Assembly: GCA_002428895.1 (NCBI GenBank)
Contig: DIYC01000099.1
Coordinates: 13,324 to 19,909 of the forward strand
Origin: Burkholderiales bacterium UBA6064
GTDB taxonomy: Bacteria > Pseudomonadota > Gammaproteobacteria > Burkholderiales > Burkholderiaceae_B
DNA: 6,586 bases
Direction of reading: 5' to 3'
Below are positions 6,202 to 6,586 of this stretch, piece by piece. Under the pieces are notes generated by a model. That model made no database searches and had not been told where the DNA came from. It saw nothing but the letters and a program-made list of their open reading frames with translations. Made by a program: the position numbers and the translations under genes. Positions within the stretch are counted from its first letter, which is position 1, and the number at the start of each line of letters is the position of its first letter.

Positions 6202-6580
6202 CATCCAAGTGTTTCGCAATCACATGCAGTAATTGATCCATTTCAAAGGGCTTGACGACATAATCTGAAGCACCTAACTCAAATGCCTTATTTAAATCAG
6301 ACGAATCACTTTTAGCAGACAACACCACAAGCGGGATTTTTTTTAGCCTCTGATCTTTTTTCACCTCACCGAGTAAACCATAACCATCCAGGTTGGGCAT
6401 CATTAGATCAGACACAATTAAATGTGGTAACGCCTCACGGGTATTGGCTACCTGCAACAACTGATCTAGGGCAATTTGACCGTCACTGGCCGACATGGTT
6501 TCAAAGCCATGTAAACCCAACAACTCCACTAAATTGCTAAGCACCAAGGGCTCATCTTCAACCACCATTATTCTCGCCAT
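6188..6580 (-). CDS. Single-domain response regulator (receiver only)
   Basis: This 130-residue protein is one complete CheY-like receiver domain with no output domain. All phosphotransfer residues are present: acidic pair E8-D9, phospho-acceptor D58 in SDLMMPNLDG, S88 in the LSAK switch position, and K110 in KPF. It should accept a phosphoryl group from a histidine kinase and act through protein contact. The VVEDEP opening and long alpha2-beta3 region do not look like chemotaxis CheY, so I do not name it cheY; it may serve another two-component or phosphorelay pathway. The ATG is 6 bases from the window edge, with GAG visible at 6584-6586, so promoter and partner genes lie outside. The final codons overlap the end of fliR by 14 bp, and the protein ends in two cysteines. 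A motility role is only suggested by position. Confidence 0.92.
   Translation of the reverse strand: MARIMVVEDEPLVLSNLVELLGLHGFETMSASDGQIALDQLLQVANTREALPHLIVSDLMMPNLDGYGLLGEVKKDQRLKKIPLVVLSAKSDSSDLNKAFELGASDYVVKPFEMDQLLHVIAKHLDAKCC
6193..6213. terminator. Small inverted repeat at the fliR/receiver convergent junction, possible weak bidirectional terminator
   Basis: AACACTT at 6193-6199 is perfectly complementary to AAGTGTT at 6207-6213, with a 7-nt loop, and it covers the fliR stop codon and the last receiver codons. A hairpin between convergent genes suggests transcription ending for both. The stem is only 7 bp, AT-rich, and has no proper T-tract on either strand, so this is a weak candidate. 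Confidence 0.3.
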
Positions 6581-6586
6581 AAACTC

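Noticed and set aside
1..6586. Mobile elements, CRISPR arrays, tRNA or rRNA genes, or a new defence or biosynthetic system
   Set aside because: Almost every base is assigned to conserved flagellar genes or the receiver gene. No transposase, direct-repeat array, tRNA fold or unexplained cargo gene is visible.

Overview
The window is a compact bacterial flagellar gene block on the + strand, fliK(partial)-fliL-fliM-fliN-fliO-fliP-fliQ-fliR, meeting one convergent gene on the - strand for a single-domain response regulator. It is moderately AT-rich. The gene order and the protein signatures (FliM opening with an LSQDEVDALL box, FliN with an N-terminal WAAAL segment, FliO with a signal-peptide-like N-terminus) fit a Gram-negative proteobacterium, most likely a gammaproteobacterium. 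The genus cannot be fixed from this sequence alone.

Layout: bases 1-1445 are the 3' part of fliK (hook-length control), a long Asn/Gln/Thr/Ser-rich coding stretch ending in the conserved hook-length domain. Bases 1446-1552 are the largest gap on the + strand. It holds an 8-bp inverted repeat and the fliL ribosome site, and I see no convincing promoter in it. Then come fliL (stator-associated membrane protein), fliM and fliN (C-ring switch proteins), and fliO, fliP, fliQ and fliR (export-gate membrane proteins). Junctions are tight: fliM/fliN overlap by ATGA, fliO/fliP are 3 nt apart, and fliQ/fliR are 6 nt apart. This implies one transcript with translational coupling. The one looser junction is fliN/fliO, where fliO has no ATG start. 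No gene-free stretch exceeds 300 bases.

The products build two connected machines. FliM and FliN form the cytoplasmic C-ring that receives CheY-P and sets rotation direction. FliP, FliQ and FliR form the membrane export gate, with FliO as its assembly factor. FliK uses that export path and switches it from hook to filament substrates. FliL sits at the stator.

On the right, fliR does not run into flhB, as it does in many gammaproteobacteria. Its last 14 bp overlap the 3' end of a convergent receiver-only gene, and a small inverted repeat spans the junction.

Overall this is an ordinary, well-conserved locus. I found no evidence of a new defence, mobile or otherwise undescribed system. The points worth a second look are small: the composition of FliK, the fliO start, a CheY-box-like motif in FliN, the FliM tail, the proline run in FliR, the A-tracts in fliL, and the overlapping convergent 3' ends.
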